Numbered from the stretch's first letter, positions 1 to 6,773 are shown. The stretch: DNA of 9,993 nt from Bacillota bacterium (GCA_012841005.1 DUVO01000244.1:1-9993), one strand, 5' to 3'. Numbers and translations: made by a program. Notes: a model not told the origin generated them from the letters alone.

Positions 1-779
1 CGCTGGGATGCACCGCCCCAGATGCACAGCAGGCCCCGGCTGATGACAAAGTCATCATGGAGGAATTCAACCAGCTGGCTGCCGGGAAGGGGGAAGTGGC
101 GGCCCTGGTGGAATTCATCACTGACAATATTGGCCAGGTAACGGCAGAAAATGCCTCCCTTATGGTTGCCCGGCTGGAAGAAGCCCAGAAGGAGAACCTG
201 CCCCAGCTGGAGGCCAAGTTTTTCGCCGATGCCAATCTCCAGACCCAGCTGTCGGAGCTGGCTGAACCTCAATTTGAGATTGATCTTTCCGGTGCAGACC
301 AGATAGAACTGGCAGAAGTAAGGGAATTATTGCTGGAAACTAGAGACACCGGCTATAAAGTTGAAACAGCAGAGGGAATGTTCTTCCCCATCATAGACTA
401 TCAATTCTATCAGGAATATAGTCCCCACGTGACCGCTGATATGCAGGAATATATCGCTATTATGGCCACTGAATCAGATGCCGTACCGGCAAAGGACGCC
501 GCCCTGGTCATTGGCTGGGATGAGGTGGTGGCAAGGGCCCAGCGCATGGCCCAGTTTATTGAGGAATACCCCGATTCAATAAGGGCAGACCAGGTGAAGG
601 AACTGTATGATAAGTATATCATCTTTACCTTGTTCGGCCTCAACAACACTCCCCTCTTTGGCTATAATACCAATACCATGGTTGAGGAGGCAAAGGATGT
701 CTACCGACAGGCCGCCGCAGGCAGTGAAGACAATGCTTATCTTGAGCTGCTGCGGGATTACCTGAAAGTACTGGAATAA
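1..779 (+). CDS. Lipoprotein of unknown function (5' end outside window)
   Basis: The frame is open from the first base. Codons 3-11 read Leu-Gly-Cys, which looks like the end of a lipobox, so Cys at 9-11 is the likely lipidated first residue of the mature protein. The signal peptide and start codon lie before the window. An internal ATG at 57 is therefore not the real start. The mature part is about 256 residues, acidic and mostly helical, with a short Ala/Gln/Pro/Asp-rich linker after the Cys. The C-terminal third has a repeat-like helical look (around DSIRADQVKELYDKY). I recognise no catalytic motif or family. It is probably anchored to the outer face of the cytoplasmic membrane. The gene ends in TAA at 777-779, and a hairpin about 90 nt downstream may terminate it. 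Lipoprotein status is well supported; function is unknown. Confidence 0.8.
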   Translation, partial: LGCTAPDAQQAPADDKVIMEEFNQLAAGKGEVAALVEFITDNIGQVTAENASLMVARLEEAQKENLPQLEAKFFADANLQTQLSELAEPQFEIDLSGADQIELAEVRELLLETRDTGYKVETAEGMFFPIIDYQFYQEYSPHVTADMQEYIAIMATESDAVPAKDAALVIGWDEVVARAQRMAQFIEEYPDSIRADQVKELYDKYIIFTLFGLNNTPLFGYNTNTMVEEAKDVYRQAAAGSEDNAYLELLRDYLKVLE

Positions 780-870
780 AACAATTATAAACTAACCGAT
801 GAGGTCGATCAATATCGAAAGAACATAACGGAATAGAGAAATCAAAGGCCAGCAACCAAAGGTCACTTGA

Positions 871-900
871 ACGGCCTTCAGGACATAACCTGAAGGCCGT
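871..900. terminator. Hairpin, possible shared terminator
   Basis: A perfect 12-bp inverted repeat (ACGGCCTTCAGG, 871-882, and its complement, 889-900) closes a 6-nt loop. It lies between the lipoprotein gene (plus) and the 3' end of the rsgA remnant (minus), which converge here. The T-tract on the plus side is weak (CTTT), so termination efficiency is uncertain. Confidence 0.6.
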
Positions 901-939
901 CTTTGAGATCTTGGATATGGATATTTCTCTGCAAGCTGC

Positions 940-1359
940 TCATCTATGCTTCTTGTTTTTTATATAGTCAAGCTTCTTCTTCATTTCACCCATGCTGCCA
1001 AACATCCTTTTTATTTTTGCCTTCTCCCGCTGCTTGAAGTCAAGTCCCGCATACTCCAATTCCCTCTGCAGCTTCTGGTAGCTTTCAAAGCGTTCTCGGG
1101 ACAGGAGGCCCTTCTCTATAGCTTCCCGGACTGCACATCCCGGCTCATGGCGGTGCTTACAATCGGAATAACGGCAGCGACGGGATATTTCTTCAATGTC
1201 GGCAAAGGACTTGGAAAGGTCGGCACCGGCAAATTGCAGTTCCCTCATACCGGGGTTATCTATTACTATCCCCCCGCCTGGTACCAGCAACAACTGCCTG
1301 TATGAAGTGGTATGTCTGCCCCTGTCATCATTCCGCACTTTCCCTGTGGTTTTATCACG
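940..1359 (-). pseudogene. rsgA: rsgA 3' remnant (ribosome small subunit-dependent GTPase A)
   Basis: The translation matches the C-terminal third of RsgA, the circularly permuted GTPase that helps mature the 30S subunit. Visible are the GRHTT switch (G2 region), a G3-like DNPGMREL, and the zinc-finger pattern C-x4-C-x-H-x5-C (C55, C60, H62, C68 counted from the GTG at 1338), then the basic helical tail. RsgA is usually about 290-360 residues; here only about 140 remain. The OB fold, G4/G5 and the G1 P-loop (GxxGxGKS) are missing. RsgA-like sequence (TTGKV) continues upstream of the GTG to about 1350, and an in-frame TAG at 1360-1362 ends it. No RsgA sequence appears beyond, because the MFS gene begins there. 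This suggests a 5' deletion rather than a simple frameshift. A short protein from GTG 1338 is possible, but it could not bind GTP. Confidence 0.8.
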
Positions 1360-1537
1360 CTATTTTTTCACTTTTACCCGTCTACAGGGATAGATCTGCC
1401 CATTTTGCCAAATCCCATAGACCATTGTTCGGAAGAGATGCATCTTTACCACTGCCGATTTAAAACAAACCAGAGCATGGAAAGAAAAAACAGCCCTGTT
1501 CCTGGCCAGCCAGAATATATCCCTTTTCGGCTCCTCG

Positions 1538-2629
1538 GTGGTGAGCTTTGCCACCATCTGGTATATCACCCTGGAGACCTCTTCCGGCAGCTGGGTCATT
1601 CTGTCAACCATCTGCTCCCTATTGCCCCAGGTGCTGATCTCCCTCTGGGCAGATCGTTACGAGCGCAGGTATTTGATCATATTGGCCGACGGGTTCATTG
1701 CCCTGTCCACCCTGGGGCTGGCCATTGCCTTTTTCAGCGGCTACAGAAGTATCTGGCTTCTCCTGGTGATATCCGTCATCCGTTCCCTGGGCGCCGGAAT
1801 CCAAACCCCAGCGGTAAATGCCATGTTTCCCCAGATCGTACCGGCAGAGAAACTGACACATGTGAACGGAATCAATCAGGCCTTAAACTCCCTGCTACTC
1901 CTTTTGTCGCCCGCTGTGGGCGGTATGGTACTTGGTTATTTCGATATTGCCTGGGCCTTTCTCCTGGATGTAATGACGGCCGCAGTGGCCATCATAATAC
2001 TGTTTTTCCTTAAAACAAAAAGGGTTGTCCGGGCCTCCGGGAATGTCTCCCCCTTCACAGACTTGAGGGAAGGTTTAACCTTCACCTTCAGCCACAGACT
2101 GCTGAAACGGCTTATTATCTGTTACGGCATTTCCTTCTTTTTAATAACACCATCGGCCTTTCTGACTCCGGTTATGATTGAACGGTCTTTTGGCGGTGAT
2201 GTGTGGCGGTTAACCGTCAATGAAATGGTCTGGACGGTAGGCTCACTGCTGGGCGGGGTCTTTGTCTCCCTCCACGGAGAATTCAAGGATAAAATCCGCA
2301 CCATAGGAACGGCATTGATCGGCTTTGGTCTCTGCTTTGCCCTCCTGGGTGTGGCAAAACCCTTTTCCCTGTACCTATTTTTTATGGGTGCTGCCGGTTT
2401 CTTTTCACCGGTTATTGCCACCGCCCAAACGGTGTTGATCCAGGAAAACGTCACCGCTGCAATGATGGGACGGGTTTTTTCCATCATGCAGATTATCTCA
2501 GCCGGTGCCATGCCGGTGGCCATGCTCCTCTTCGGCCCCCTTGCCGATGTGGTGGCAGTGGAGACGATTCTGCTGGCAACGGGAGTTTTGCTGGCAGGTT
2601 TAGGGGTGGTTTTCCCAAGATACAATTAG
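1538..2629 (+). CDS. MFS transporter, drug/macrolide-efflux type, N-terminus disrupted
   Basis: This is a hydrophobic protein with the pattern of 12-helix major facilitator transporters of the MFS_3/MefA-like efflux group. The motif-A loop between helices 2 and 3 is visible as WADRYERRYLIILADG, and helix 4 carries RSLGAGIQTPAVNAMFPQIVP. It presumably exports a drug or other small molecule by proton antiport; the substrate is unknown. The first usable start, GTG at 1538, falls inside helix 1. The same frame is open back to 1421 and encodes typical family sequence (WKEKTALFLASQ, then NISLFGSS) with no ATG, GTG or TTG. An ATG at 1438 with GGAAGAG touching it is in another frame and would join by removing one base near 1477. 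Either the gene is frameshifted (mutation or base-call error) or it uses a rare ATT or ATC start. It ends in TAG at 2627-2629. Confidence 0.8.
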   Translation: MVSFATIWYITLETSSGSWVILSTICSLLPQVLISLWADRYERRYLIILADGFIALSTLGLAIAFFSGYRSIWLLLVISVIRSLGAGIQTPAVNAMFPQIVPAEKLTHVNGINQALNSLLLLLSPAVGGMVLGYFDIAWAFLLDVMTAAVAIIILFFLKTKRVVRASGNVSPFTDLREGLTFTFSHRLLKRLIICYGISFFLITPSAFLTPVMIERSFGGDVWRLTVNEMVWTVGSLLGGVFVSLHGEFKDKIRTIGTALIGFGLCFALLGVAKPFSLYLFFMGAAGFFSPVIATAQTVLIQENVTAAMMGRVFSIMQIISAGAMPVAMLLFGPLADVVAVETILLATGVLLAGLGVVFPRYN

Positions 2630-2646
2630 CCTCAGTAATGCCGCGG

Positions 2647-2683
2647 GGACGGTTTTCTGTTGGTCTGCAACAGAGAACCGTCC
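2647..2683. repeat. 16-bp hairpin of the GGGGACGGTT type (REP-like) and possible terminator
   Basis: Arms 2647-2662 and 2668-2683 pair over 16 positions with a single G-U, around the 5-nt loop GTCTG. TGTTTTA follows, so it could end transcription of the MFS gene. The GGGGACGGTT...AACCGTCC form resembles short palindromic hairpins that I recall being dispersed in many clostridial genomes. Whether it is repeated in this genome cannot be seen from one copy. Confidence 0.6.
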
Positions 2684-2731
2684 TGTTTTATCCCCGGAAA
2701 AATTTGGGACTGTAAAGGGGCGGGTCTACTC

Positions 2732-2760
2732 TTTACTCGAACATATGTTTGGGTTATAAT
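2732..2760 (+). promoter_or_regulatory. SigA-type promoter of the dinB unit
   Basis: The -10 element TATAAT is at 2755-2760, and a -35-like TTTACT is at 2732-2737, with 17 nt between them. The -10 is a perfect consensus; the -35 matches four of six bases. The dinB start codon is 30 nt downstream of the -10. The spacer is filled by the SOS box, the position expected for direct repression. Confidence 0.75.
2738..2751. promoter_or_regulatory. SOS box (LexA/DinR operator)
   Basis: CGAACATATGTTTG matches the Bacillus-type LexA operator CGAACNNNNGTTCG with one mismatch. It sits exactly between the -35 and -10 of the dinB promoter, so bound LexA would block RNA polymerase. Induction after DNA damage is inferred for dinB and the small gene behind it. 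Confidence 0.85.
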
Positions 2761-2790
2761 ATAGTTACTCTCCTGTGGAGGTGACTACCC

Positions 2791-4044
2791 TTGGCGGGGG
2801 AAAAGAAAATTGTCTTTCATATTGATGTCAATTCGGCCTACCTCTCCTGGGAAGCGGTGGATCAACTGCAGCACGGGGCCTCCTTGGATATACGGACGAT
2901 CCCCGCTGTAGTTGGCGGCAATCCGGAAAAACGGCACGGCATAGTCCTGGCCAAATCAATACCGGCCAAAAAGTACCAGATCAAAACAGGGGAAACTCTC
3001 TACGCGGCCCGCCTGAAATGCCCCGGGCTGGCCATTTTCCCTCCCCGGTACGATCTCTACATCCGCTGCAGTGAGGCAATGCTGGCGCTGCTGCGGGAAT
3101 ACTCCCCCTCCCTCCAAAGGTATTCCATCGATGAAGTTTTTCTGGACTACACCAATATGGAGGACCACTTCGGGGACCCCTTAAAAGCCGCCCACCAGAT
3201 CAAGGACCGCATCCACAGGGAACTGGGTTTTACTGTCAATATAGGGGTCTCAAACAACAAACTCCTGGCCAAAATGGCTTCCGACTTTGCCAAACCCGAT
3301 CAAGTCCACACCCTTTTCCCGGCAGAAGTCCCGGAAAAGCTCTGGCCCCTGCCGGTGGAAGACCTGTTTATGGTGGGCAGGGCCACGGCCCCCAAACTCC
3401 ACCGCCTCGGGATCTATACCATCGGCGACCTGGCCCGGGCAGACCCGGCCCTGCTGAAAAAACGGTTAAAAAGCCACGGCATCCTGATCTGGAATTATGC
3501 CAACGGCAAGGAGGATTCCCCCGTGGGGGACTTTCCCGGCATCAAAAGCGTGGGCAACTCCTCCACCATCGCCTTTGATGTGGAAGACAGGAAAACCGCC
3601 CACATGTTCCTCCTTTCCCTTACCGAGATGGTGGCCATGCGCCTGCGGAACGCCGGCTACCTCGCCCGGCTGGTGGCTGTCTCCTTAAAATCGAAGGAGT
3701 TCTTCTCCTACTCCCACCAGCGCAAGCTGTACTCGGCGACGGATTCCACCAACCAGATCTATGGGACCGCCGTGTCCATCTTCGATGAAATGTGGAAAGG
3801 AGAACCACTGCGGGCCATCGGCGTCAGGGCCGGGGACCTGGTTGAAAACTCCCGGCAGCAGCTGTCCCTCTTTGACCCCGGGAATTTATTGAAACAGCAG
3901 GCCATTGATGCCGCAGTCGATAAAATCCGGAACAAATACGGATCCAATATGATCATGCGGGCCGTTTTCCTCCATTCGGGAATCAAGCCCCTCACGGGAG
4001 GGGTCTGGGAAGAAGATTATCCCATGATGTCAAACATTCTCTAA
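2791..4044 (+). CDS. dinB: Y-family translesion DNA polymerase (DinB/Pol IV-like)
   Basis: This 417-residue protein has the full Y-family layout. Metal-binding Asp is D12 in IDVNSAYLSW, and catalytic YSIDE gives D114 and E115. Y17 occupies the steric-gate position. The palm/fingers region follows to about residue 175, then a helix-hairpin-helix thumb (about 180-245), then the little-finger domain (about 255-365). QLSLF at 357-361 is a good beta-clamp binding motif. It copies past damaged template bases with low fidelity. The start is TTG at 2791, preceded by TGGAGGTGA at about 8 nt; no better start lies near. The tail after the clamp motif is about 55 residues long. The first motif reads DVN rather than the DMD of E. 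coli Pol IV, so it belongs to a divergent Firmicute branch. A promoter with an SOS box lies directly upstream, and the next gene starts 20 nt after the stop. Confidence 0.95.
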   Translation: MAGEKKIVFHIDVNSAYLSWEAVDQLQHGASLDIRTIPAVVGGNPEKRHGIVLAKSIPAKKYQIKTGETLYAARLKCPGLAIFPPRYDLYIRCSEAMLALLREYSPSLQRYSIDEVFLDYTNMEDHFGDPLKAAHQIKDRIHRELGFTVNIGVSNNKLLAKMASDFAKPDQVHTLFPAEVPEKLWPLPVEDLFMVGRATAPKLHRLGIYTIGDLARADPALLKKRLKSHGILIWNYANGKEDSPVGDFPGIKSVGNSSTIAFDVEDRKTAHMFLLSLTEMVAMRLRNAGYLARLVAVSLKSKEFFSYSHQRKLYSATDSTNQIYGTAVSIFDEMWKGEPLRAIGVRAGDLVENSRQQLSLFDPGNLLKQQAIDAAVDKIRNKYGSNMIMRAVFLHSGIKPLTGGVWEEDYPMMSNIL

Positions 4045-4064
4045 AGATTTTGGGGGTGTTTTCG

Positions 4065-4328
4065 GTGAAGGTCCTCATGAAACCGGTGGATATGATCGCC
4101 ACCTATCCCCGGGATGGATTGCCCATCCCCCATAAATACAGGATAGCAGGCACCGATGATACTGCTCAAGTAATAAAGGTCGACAGGATCCTATACAAAA
4201 CCGAAGAAAAATTGGCCGGTAATAGAATGCTCATTTACAAGTGCCAGAGTATAATTGCCGGCAGCCAACGGGTCTATGAGTTAAAATATGAAGTGAACAC
4301 CTGCCGCTGGTTTTTATTTAAGATGTAA
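4065..4328 (+). CDS. Small conserved protein of unknown function, co-transcribed with dinB
   Basis: Preferred start is GTG at 4065, which has GGGGGTG (4052-4058) at about 6 nt and gives 87 residues beginning MKVLMKPVDMIATY. An in-frame TTG at 4050 would add five residues but has a poorer ribosome site. The protein appears to be a small beta-rich fold: strands around KVLMKPVDMIATY, YRIAG, QVIKVDRILYKTEEKL, MLIYKCQSII, RVYELKYEV and RWFLFKM. There is no signal peptide or membrane segment, and no catalytic motif is obvious. It lies 20 nt after dinB with no terminator between, so it should be induced with it in the SOS response. By position it may be a polymerase accessory or damage-response factor, but that is inference. 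I do not recognise a named family with confidence. Confidence 0.8.
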   Translation: MKVLMKPVDMIATYPRDGLPIPHKYRIAGTDDTAQVIKVDRILYKTEEKLAGNRMLIYKCQSIIAGSQRVYELKYEVNTCRWFLFKM

Positions 4329-4452
4329 CTATATTTTCCGCGAAATCCTTGAGGGGCAGCACCCTCACCCCCGCCGGGAGACAATTGAAAACAACTTCTT
4401 GCTGTCAAAAATAATCTTTCCGGGATTAAAAAAGGTTTCAGAAAAGGCAAAG

Positions 4453-4482
4453 AGCCACCAGGTCCTTCCAGTCCTGGTGGCT
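4453..4482. terminator. Bidirectional terminator between dinB unit and deacetylase gene
   Basis: A perfect 10-bp stem (AGCCACCAGG, 4453-4462, with its complement at 4473-4482) closes a 10-nt loop. GTTATCTTT follows on the plus side, and the minus side reads CTTTGCCTTTTCT. It lies between two convergent genes and can serve both. A smaller hairpin (TGAGGG/CCCTCA, 4350-4367) sits nearer the plus-strand gene but lacks a T-tract. Confidence 0.65.
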
Positions 4483-4515
4483 GTTATCTTTATCGCTCCC
4501 CCCTGCCGTCGCCAA

Positions 4516-5352
4516 TCAATAGCTGCGCAGCAGTTCTGAGACCGGTACCGGCTGCAGGCCTTGCCCCTGTAACCGTTCAATAATTAGGGGGAGGGCCTCA
4601 ATGGTATTTTGGTGCCCTTCATGGAGAATGATGATAGACCCCGGCCGTACCTGTTCCATTACCCTGCTGACAATTTGCTCCGCCGTTGGCTTATCCCAAT
4701 CCCGGGGATCAACATTCCATAAGACGAGCTGCTGCTTAAGTTCTCCTGCCGCTTCAATCACTGCCCGGGAATAACGGCCATAGGGTGGTCGTATATATTT
4801 GATCTCCTGTCCGGTAATATCATAAACTAATTCTGCCACCCGCTTCAGGTCTGACAGCACCAACTCCAATGGCATTTTATCCAGGCGGCCATGGGCCCAG
4901 GAATGGCTGCCCAGCTCACTTCCCTGTTCCACAATCATCTGCAGTTGAGCCGGGTTACGCTGGGCTTGTTCGCCGACCACGAAAAAAGTCCCCTCGATGC
5001 CGTATTGGGACAGGATCTCAAGGTACTGTTCCGTCTTCCCGGGATAAGGTCCATCGTCAAAGGTGATGGCCACTTTATCAACGACAGTACCATTATATAC
5101 CAATTCAGGCAGTTCCGGGAGAGGCAACTCGGCCGCCACCGCCCGCTGTGGAGGCAGAAGAATCTGTTCGGTACGGGCAAAAAGGATATTCCTGGCCAAG
5201 GAATTGAGGGTTCCACTGCTGTATAATAATTCCAAGCGCACTCCTTGTTCCGAATTAGATAGTTCGGCACCTGTTGAAAGTTGTACCGGATTTAGTACGA
5301 GGGCCAAAAAAAGCAGTGCCGCGATAATAATTTGCCCGTACCCAAATTTCAT
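4516..5352 (-). CDS. Exported polysaccharide deacetylase (CE4, NodB fold)
   Basis: This 278-residue protein begins with a Sec-type signal or membrane anchor (about residues 7-28, with possible cleavage after TGA at 27-29). A linker of about 60 residues follows, then a complete NodB domain. All five CE4 motifs are visible: TFDDGP (97-102, catalytic base D99 and metal ligand D100), HSWAH (H150 and H154, metal), RPPYGR (188-193), DPRDW (215-219), and LH at 243-244. It should remove acetyl groups from N-acetylglucosamine or muramic residues outside the membrane; the substrate, peptidoglycan or another glycan, cannot be told. Start ATG 5350-5352 has GGAGAGGA about 7 nt ahead. It is transcribed alone, away from the P-loop gene, with a possible TATAAG -10 on the minus strand at 5384-5389. 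Sporulation-linked deacetylases are common in this group, but nothing here proves that role. Confidence 0.93.
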   Translation of the reverse strand: MKFGYGQIIIAALLFLALVLNPVQLSTGAELSNSEQGVRLELLYSSGTLNSLARNILFARTEQILLPPQRAVAAELPLPELPELVYNGTVVDKVAITFDDGPYPGKTEQYLEILSQYGIEGTFFVVGEQAQRNPAQLQMIVEQGSELGSHSWAHGRLDKMPLELVLSDLKRVAELVYDITGQEIKYIRPPYGRYSRAVIEAAGELKQQLVLWNVDPRDWDKPTAEQIVSRVMEQVRPGSIIILHEGHQNTIEALPLIIERLQGQGLQPVPVSELLRSY

Positions 5353-5578
5353 TTTCTATCCTCTCCCTCAGCATTACTCACTACTTATAAAGACGCATTT
5401 TTTCGTGGAAATGTTTCAAGAACGTAACATTTAGTAAAATATTTTCCGGGTAATCGGCTCCTTGGCTCCTACGGTATTAAGAAAAAATAAACATATGAAA
5501 GGAAACAGCCCTGTAGTATAGAATAAATGATTCGTGACCGGAAAAAAGACACTATGCGAAGAAGAAAGGAGAAAAACC

Positions 5579-6214
5579 GTGGCCCGGGGACTTATCATCG
5601 AAGGGATATCGGGCAGCGGCAAAACCTCTGTCCTGAAAGCCTTGCTGCAACATAAACAAACTGAAAAAAATTGGGCCCACTCACAGCTGGTATTGACGGA
5701 ATACCATACCCAGCGGGTATTGGAGGGGAAAGAACAGCAGGGTTCCCTCGAGCCCGGGGACCATCTGGCCTTACTGGAGGAACTGGTAGCCTTTATCGAA
5801 GGCCTGGAACTGCGCCGCAGAGAGCGGGGTTGGGCTCAAGGAGCCCCGGCAGAATCCGACTTTTTCTTTGTCCTGGAGCGTTTTCACCTTACCCATGTCT
5901 TTCGTTTCCCTTATATGAACTGGGAAATGGTCAAGCCCCTGGACCAGAGGCTGAAAAACCTCAATGCCGCCATTATACTGCTCACCGTTAAGGCCAAAAT
6001 TTTGGAAAAAAGACTTTTCGCCCGCCGTCATGCCTGCTGGTTAAACTACCTGCACCGCTACGGCAGTACCCCGGCAGCCATTGTAGACACCTTTATGCAG
6101 CGCCAGCAGCTGGCAGTTGACCTGGCCGCCCGGTCCTCTTTGCCTGTAATTACCATTGACACCTCGCGCAAAACACCGGCGGAAGCTGCCGGGATTATCC
6201 TGGCCCAGCTGTAA
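5579..6214 (+). CDS. P-loop nucleotide-binding protein, kinase-like, role unknown
   Basis: GTG at 5579 is the likely start: AAAGGAGA (5565-5572) lies 6 nt before it, and the protein then begins MARGLIIEG, as P-loop kinases usually do. An in-frame GTG at 5534 would add a basic, non-conserved-looking 15 residues. The 211-residue product has a Walker A GISGSGKT (9-16) directly after the first strand. A hydrophobic strand ending in Glu-Arg (FFFVLERFH, 95-103) resembles the DR/ER element of thymidylate- and deoxynucleoside-kinase folds. A later strand AAIILLTV (130-137) is followed by an Arg-rich lid-like helix (KRLFARRH). The closing strand is LPVITIDTS. It probably phosphorylates or hydrolyses a small substrate in the cytosol, but the substrate is not evident. 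It is flanked by a divergent deacetylase gene and a cupin gene about 155 nt downstream. Confidence 0.8.
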   Translation: MARGLIIEGISGSGKTSVLKALLQHKQTEKNWAHSQLVLTEYHTQRVLEGKEQQGSLEPGDHLALLEELVAFIEGLELRRRERGWAQGAPAESDFFFVLERFHLTHVFRFPYMNWEMVKPLDQRLKNLNAAIILLTVKAKILEKRLFARRHACWLNYLHRYGSTPAAIVDTFMQRQQLAVDLAARSSLPVITIDTSRKTPAEAAGIILAQL

Positions 6215-6316
6215 TGCCCGGCCCTGCCTGTATAAAATACCAAGCCTACCCCAACAATAGCACTAATAACAAGCTATAAATCAAACAGAAAACCTTTCAG
6301 GAGGGAAAGGAATCAC

Positions 6317-6346
6317 CTGGCCACCGCCGAATTAGTGAAAAAATAA
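6317..6346 (+). other. Possible 9-codon mini-ORF with strong ribosome site
   Basis: AGGAGGG (6299-6305) is a strong ribosome binding sequence that serves no annotated gene. About 11 nt later a CTG opens a nine-codon frame, LATAELVKK, then TAA at 6344-6346. The cupin gene has its own site (GGGGAGGG, from 6353). This could be a leader peptide, the scar of a lost start, or chance. Confidence 0.2.
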
Positions 6347-6369
6347 TCCAATGGGGAGGGAACAAGAAA

Positions 6370-6690
6370 ATGATCGAAAAGAAATTTTCCTTTACCTTGA
6401 CTGACCGGAAGCATATTGAAAGAATCCTGGAAGATGACAACGTGGCCATCAATCATATGGTCCTGCCCCAGGGAGAAGGCCTGCCCGAACATTATTCCAA
6501 TTCCAATGTCTACATGATCGTTCTCCGGGGACACATTACCCTGCAATTAAATGACGAAGAGGCCAACTCCCACCCTGCCGGCAGCATCCTCAACATTCCC
6601 TATCAGACAAAGATGAACGTATACAACAACCATGAAGAGATAGCCGAAATATTCGTGGTAAAGGCTCCAAGCCCACGAAAAATGAAGTAG
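6370..6690 (+). CDS. Small single-domain cupin lacking most metal ligands
   Basis: The 106-residue protein is one beta-barrel cupin domain. Motif 1 runs G37-L-P-E-H41 to G54, and motif 2 is HPAGSILNIPYQTKMNV (68-84). Against the usual G(X)5HXH(X)3-4E(X)6G, H41 is kept, but the second His is S43 and the Glu is V47. In motif 2 the expected His is L74. Three of four metal ligands are therefore absent, so a metal-dependent dioxygenase or isomerase activity is unlikely; ligand binding or sensing is more plausible. The start ATG at 6370 has GGGGAGGG (6353-6360) 9 nt ahead. It stands alone after the P-loop gene with a gap of 155 nt that holds the mini-ORF. A hairpin follows the stop immediately. No signal peptide; cytosolic. 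Confidence 0.88.
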   Translation: MIEKKFSFTLTDRKHIERILEDDNVAINHMVLPQGEGLPEHYSNSNVYMIVLRGHITLQLNDEEANSHPAGSILNIPYQTKMNVYNNHEEIAEIFVVKAPSPRKMK

Positions 6691-6708
6691 GGTGGTCTGT
6701 GACCGCCC
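6690..6708 (+). terminator. Short GC-rich hairpin after the cupin gene
   Basis: GGGTGGTC (6690-6697) pairs with GACCGCCC (6701-6708) with one G-U across a 3-nt loop, beginning at the last base of the stop codon. Only ATTT follows, so it may protect the mRNA end or be a weak terminator. Confidence 0.35.
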
Positions 6709-6773
6709 ATTTCCCTGAATTGTAAAATAACACGAGATATTATTGGGGTTCTCCTCAACCGCCCCTATTAAGA

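Noticed and set aside
57..59. ATG at 57 as the start of the first gene
   Set aside because: The frame continues upstream to the window edge and encodes a Leu-Gly-Cys lipobox, so the gene starts before the window.
1312..2013. Long plus-strand frame of 233 codons overlapping the MFS gene
   Set aside because: Its translation is rich in His, Pro, Gly and Arg with no membrane helices or family motif, while the overlapping frame encodes clear MFS helices. Only its first part (1438 to about 1477) may be relevant, as the displaced N-terminus of the transporter.
2122..2625. Minus-strand frame of 167 codons inside the MFS gene
   Set aside because: It is a shadow of the transporter: basic and Pro/Thr-rich, with no ribosome site and no recognisable domain.
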